NCBI GenBank assembly: GCA_036407095.1
Contig: DASWZV010000171.1
Location: forward strand, 1 to 64,000
Length of the DNA: 64,000 bases
Direction of reading: 5' to 3'
Source of the DNA: Gp6-AA40 sp036407095
Lineage (GTDB): Bacteria; Acidobacteriota; Vicinamibacteria; Vicinamibacterales; UBA2999
This document shows, piece after piece, positions 62,460 to 64,000 of the stretch. Both the position numbers and the translations under genes were made by a program. The stretch's first letter is position 1. Each line of letters opens with the position of its first letter. The notes beneath the pieces are model-generated. The model saw only the letters and a list, made by a program, of their open reading frames with translations. It searched no databases and was not told where the DNA came from.

Positions 62460-63350
62460 GTGGGACATTCTGTGAAATCGACTCATCAGCCGAGGTTACA
62501 GGTTCTTCTCGCCGCGATTCTGTTCTCGACAGGGGGCGCGGGCATCAAGGCCGCGGCGTTTTCGGGAGTGCAGGTGTCGGCGCTCCGGTCGGGCATTGCG
62601 GCGTTCGTCCTCGCAGTGGTCTTCCGGAGACGCCTGAACATGTCGTGGCCGGTGCTTCGGGTTGGCGTGGTGTATGGAGCCACCCTCACGCTCTTCGTCC
62701 TCTCGACCAAGCTCACCACTGCCGCAAACGCGATCTTTCTGCAATCGACCGCGCCGCTCTACCTGCTGCTCCTGTCTCCGATGCTGTTAGGAGAGCGCTT
62801 CACGAGACGCGACATTCTCTATCTCGCGGGCGTTGCGATCGGCCTGGCCTTCTGCGTGGCTGGCCGCCCTCCGGCAACGACGACTGCTCCTAATCCTCCG
62901 CTGGGTAATCTACTCGGCGTCCTGTGCAGCATCGTCTGGGCGTTGACCTTGCTGGGATTTCGTCATCTGGAGCGCGACGCTCAGCGACAGGGATCTGCGA
63001 TGACGGCCGTGGTCGTCGGCAATGCACTCGCGAGCCTCGTGGCACTGCCATTCGCGTGGCCACTGCCGATGGCGTCGGTTCTCGAGTGGGCGACGATTGG
63101 CTACCTCGGCACGTTTCAGATCGCGCTGGCATACGTGTTCCTGACCAGGGCGGTGCGGCGACTGCCGGCATTCGAGGTCTCACTGCTCCTGCTGCTCGAA
63201 CCTGTTCTGAACCCGGCGTGGACCTGGGCCATACGAGGCGAGCATCCAGGCACATGGACCATCGTGGGCGGCGCAATCATCATCGCGGTCACTGCGATAA
63301 AGAGCATCTACGAGACCTACGAGGATCGGACCGTGGGCGCCATCGTCTGA
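62460..63350 (+). CDS. EamA/DMT-superfamily transporter
   Basis: Predicted 296 aa from GTG at 62460 (GTG at 62472 also possible). Ten membrane helices in two EamA repeats of about 140 residues; typical ends are LLLLLEPVLNPAWTWAIRGE and GGAIIIAVTAIKS. Exports or imports small metabolites; substrate unknown. T-rich sequence (GTTTTTTCGCC, TTTTTTAGCG) precedes the start. Confidence 0.87.
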   Translation: MGHSVKSTHQPRLQVLLAAILFSTGGAGIKAAAFSGVQVSALRSGIAAFVLAVVFRRRLNMSWPVLRVGVVYGATLTLFVLSTKLTTAANAIFLQSTAPLYLLLLSPMLLGERFTRRDILYLAGVAIGLAFCVAGRPPATTTAPNPPLGNLLGVLCSIVWALTLLGFRHLERDAQRQGSAMTAVVVGNALASLVALPFAWPLPMASVLEWATIGYLGTFQIALAYVFLTRAVRRLPAFEVSLLLLLEPVLNPAWTWAIRGEHPGTWTIVGGAIIIAVTAIKSIYETYEDRTVGAIV

Positions 63351-63433
63351 CGTTTCAGAACCACGCGCTCCGTTCTGTCCGCGGCACGAGTGAGGGGCAG
63401 CGGCGGTCCCAAAGAGACCGCCGCTGCGAACGT

Positions 63434-63715
63434 TCACCGGCCGCTGAAGGCCAGTAGAGAGAGTGCGCTGGACAACGGCAAGTACATCAGGAGCACGATG
63501 CGCACGATCCTCGCTCGCGCTGCGATCGGATCGACCGGCGTGGGTGCATGCAGATCCCGCACGGTCCATGGAGAGATGGCGAGCGAGAGTGCGATGACAC
63601 CCCAGTGCACCAGCGCGGGCCCGGAGTGATCAGCTGAAGCCCTGAAGGCAATCAGCCCCAGTGTCGCAGCGGTCACGAGCATGGCGACCGCCAGCAGCCA
63701 ACCGATCTTGAGCAT
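63434..63715 (-). CDS. small three-helix membrane protein
   Basis: Predicted 93 aa. Three hydrophobic segments (LLAVAMLVTAATLGLIAF, LVHWGVIALSLAISPWTV, IVRIVLLMYLPLSSALSLLAF). Codon use like its neighbours. Next to another partial membrane-associated gene on the same strand, 21 bp away. No family recognised. Confidence 0.65.
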   Translation of the reverse strand: MLKIGWLLAVAMLVTAATLGLIAFRASADHSGPALVHWGVIALSLAISPWTVRDLHAPTPVDPIAARARIVRIVLLMYLPLSSALSLLAFSGR

Positions 63716-63736
63716 CGCAGTTCCTTTGTGCGGGCG

Positions 63737-64000
63737 CTAGTAACACGACCCGAGGTAGAAGAGTCCCTGCACACTGGCCGCGAGCTCGATCATCGCGCAT
63801 ACCGGTGCCAGTAACGGCCAGAAGTACGAGATGCCGCACACGAGCCCCGCATCGATTCCGAGCCGCGTGATCTCCTGCTGCAGCTGCTGGCAGAACCCGA
63901 TGTACCAGTCCCGGTCGCTCGACGACTGCACCCGGCGCACGCGTGCGGCGCGATCACCGAGGCGATCCGTCTCTGCTGCAATGGTCTCGAACGTCGTTGC
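63737..64000 (-). CDS. hypothetical protein (N-terminus beyond the window)
   Basis: The frame is open from the window edge to a stop at 63737 (87 residues seen). The visible part begins TTFETIAAETDRLGDRAARV and has two hydrophobic stretches near its C-terminus (CGISYFWPLLAPVCAMIELA, SVQGLFYLGSCY). No family recognised; likely co-transcribed with the preceding small membrane-protein gene. Confidence 0.55.
   Translation of the reverse strand, partial: ATTFETIAAETDRLGDRAARVRRVQSSSDRDWYIGFCQQLQQEITRLGIDAGLVCGISYFWPLLAPVCAMIELAASVQGLFYLGSCY

Overview
The window is a 64 kb piece of a GC-rich, Gram-negative-type chromosome, most likely from an acidobacterium and probably from the Vicinamibacteria (subdivision 6) lineage. 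This placement is inferred from gene content: a ccm cytochrome c maturation operon, a VWFA-like secreted protein of the acidobacterial type, several outer-membrane beta-barrels, a NtrC-like regulator with a non-standard GAFTGA region, and hairpin repeats built from short reiterated words between genes. No 16S rRNA or tRNA gene was seen.

Layout. Bases 1-6102 hold the end of a cytochrome c maturation operon (a CcmF-CcmH fusion, two unassigned membrane proteins, CcmA, CcmB, CcmC, a CcmD-like protein and a small membrane protein), packed with stop/start overlaps. Bases 6110-6402 form a large symmetric palindromic element that runs into a GxxExxY-family gene. Bases 6.9-9.5 kb (minus strand) are aroA, aroK and a phosphoesterase. 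Bases 9.5-24.6 kb are mostly plus-strand housekeeping genes: VWFA-like protein, anti-sigma kinase, inositol monophosphatase, glycosyltransferases, ttcA, dtd, a dapF homologue, radC, larC, metG and tatD. Bases 24.6-33.7 kb carry a polyprenyl synthase, ligA, an HtrA protease, a NtrC-type response regulator, the RNase P RNA gene, an amidohydrolase and a sugar-nucleotide epimerase.

Bases 33.7-45.9 kb are the most accessory part. They hold a protein with an HEXXGH motif, hypothetical secreted proteins, a ComEA-like/pseudopilin/PilZ/AAA+ regulator/ABC transporter block, and a complete IS21-family element inserted in a small membrane-protein gene with a 5-bp target duplication. Bases 45.9-49.7 kb are a three-subunit molybdenum hydroxylase (PaoABC type). 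Bases 50.1-64 kb return to core functions: gcvT-gcvH-gcvP, NAD(P)HX repair, tsaE, guaB, secA, a M23 peptidase and an EamA transporter.

Three themes cross the window. First, many start codons sit 3-12 nt after a -10-like hexamer and have no obvious Shine-Dalgarno sequence, which suggests leaderless or nearly leaderless mRNAs. Second, several gene junctions hold inverted or direct repeats made of short words. Third, some core genes carry unusual changes: DapF has serine at both catalytic-cysteine positions, and the RNase P RNA has an extra hairpin beside P15-P17. I found no CRISPR array, prophage or clear defence island. The strongest undescribed candidates are the four-way palindrome beside the GxxExxY gene, the serine-substituted DapF and the HEXXGH protein.
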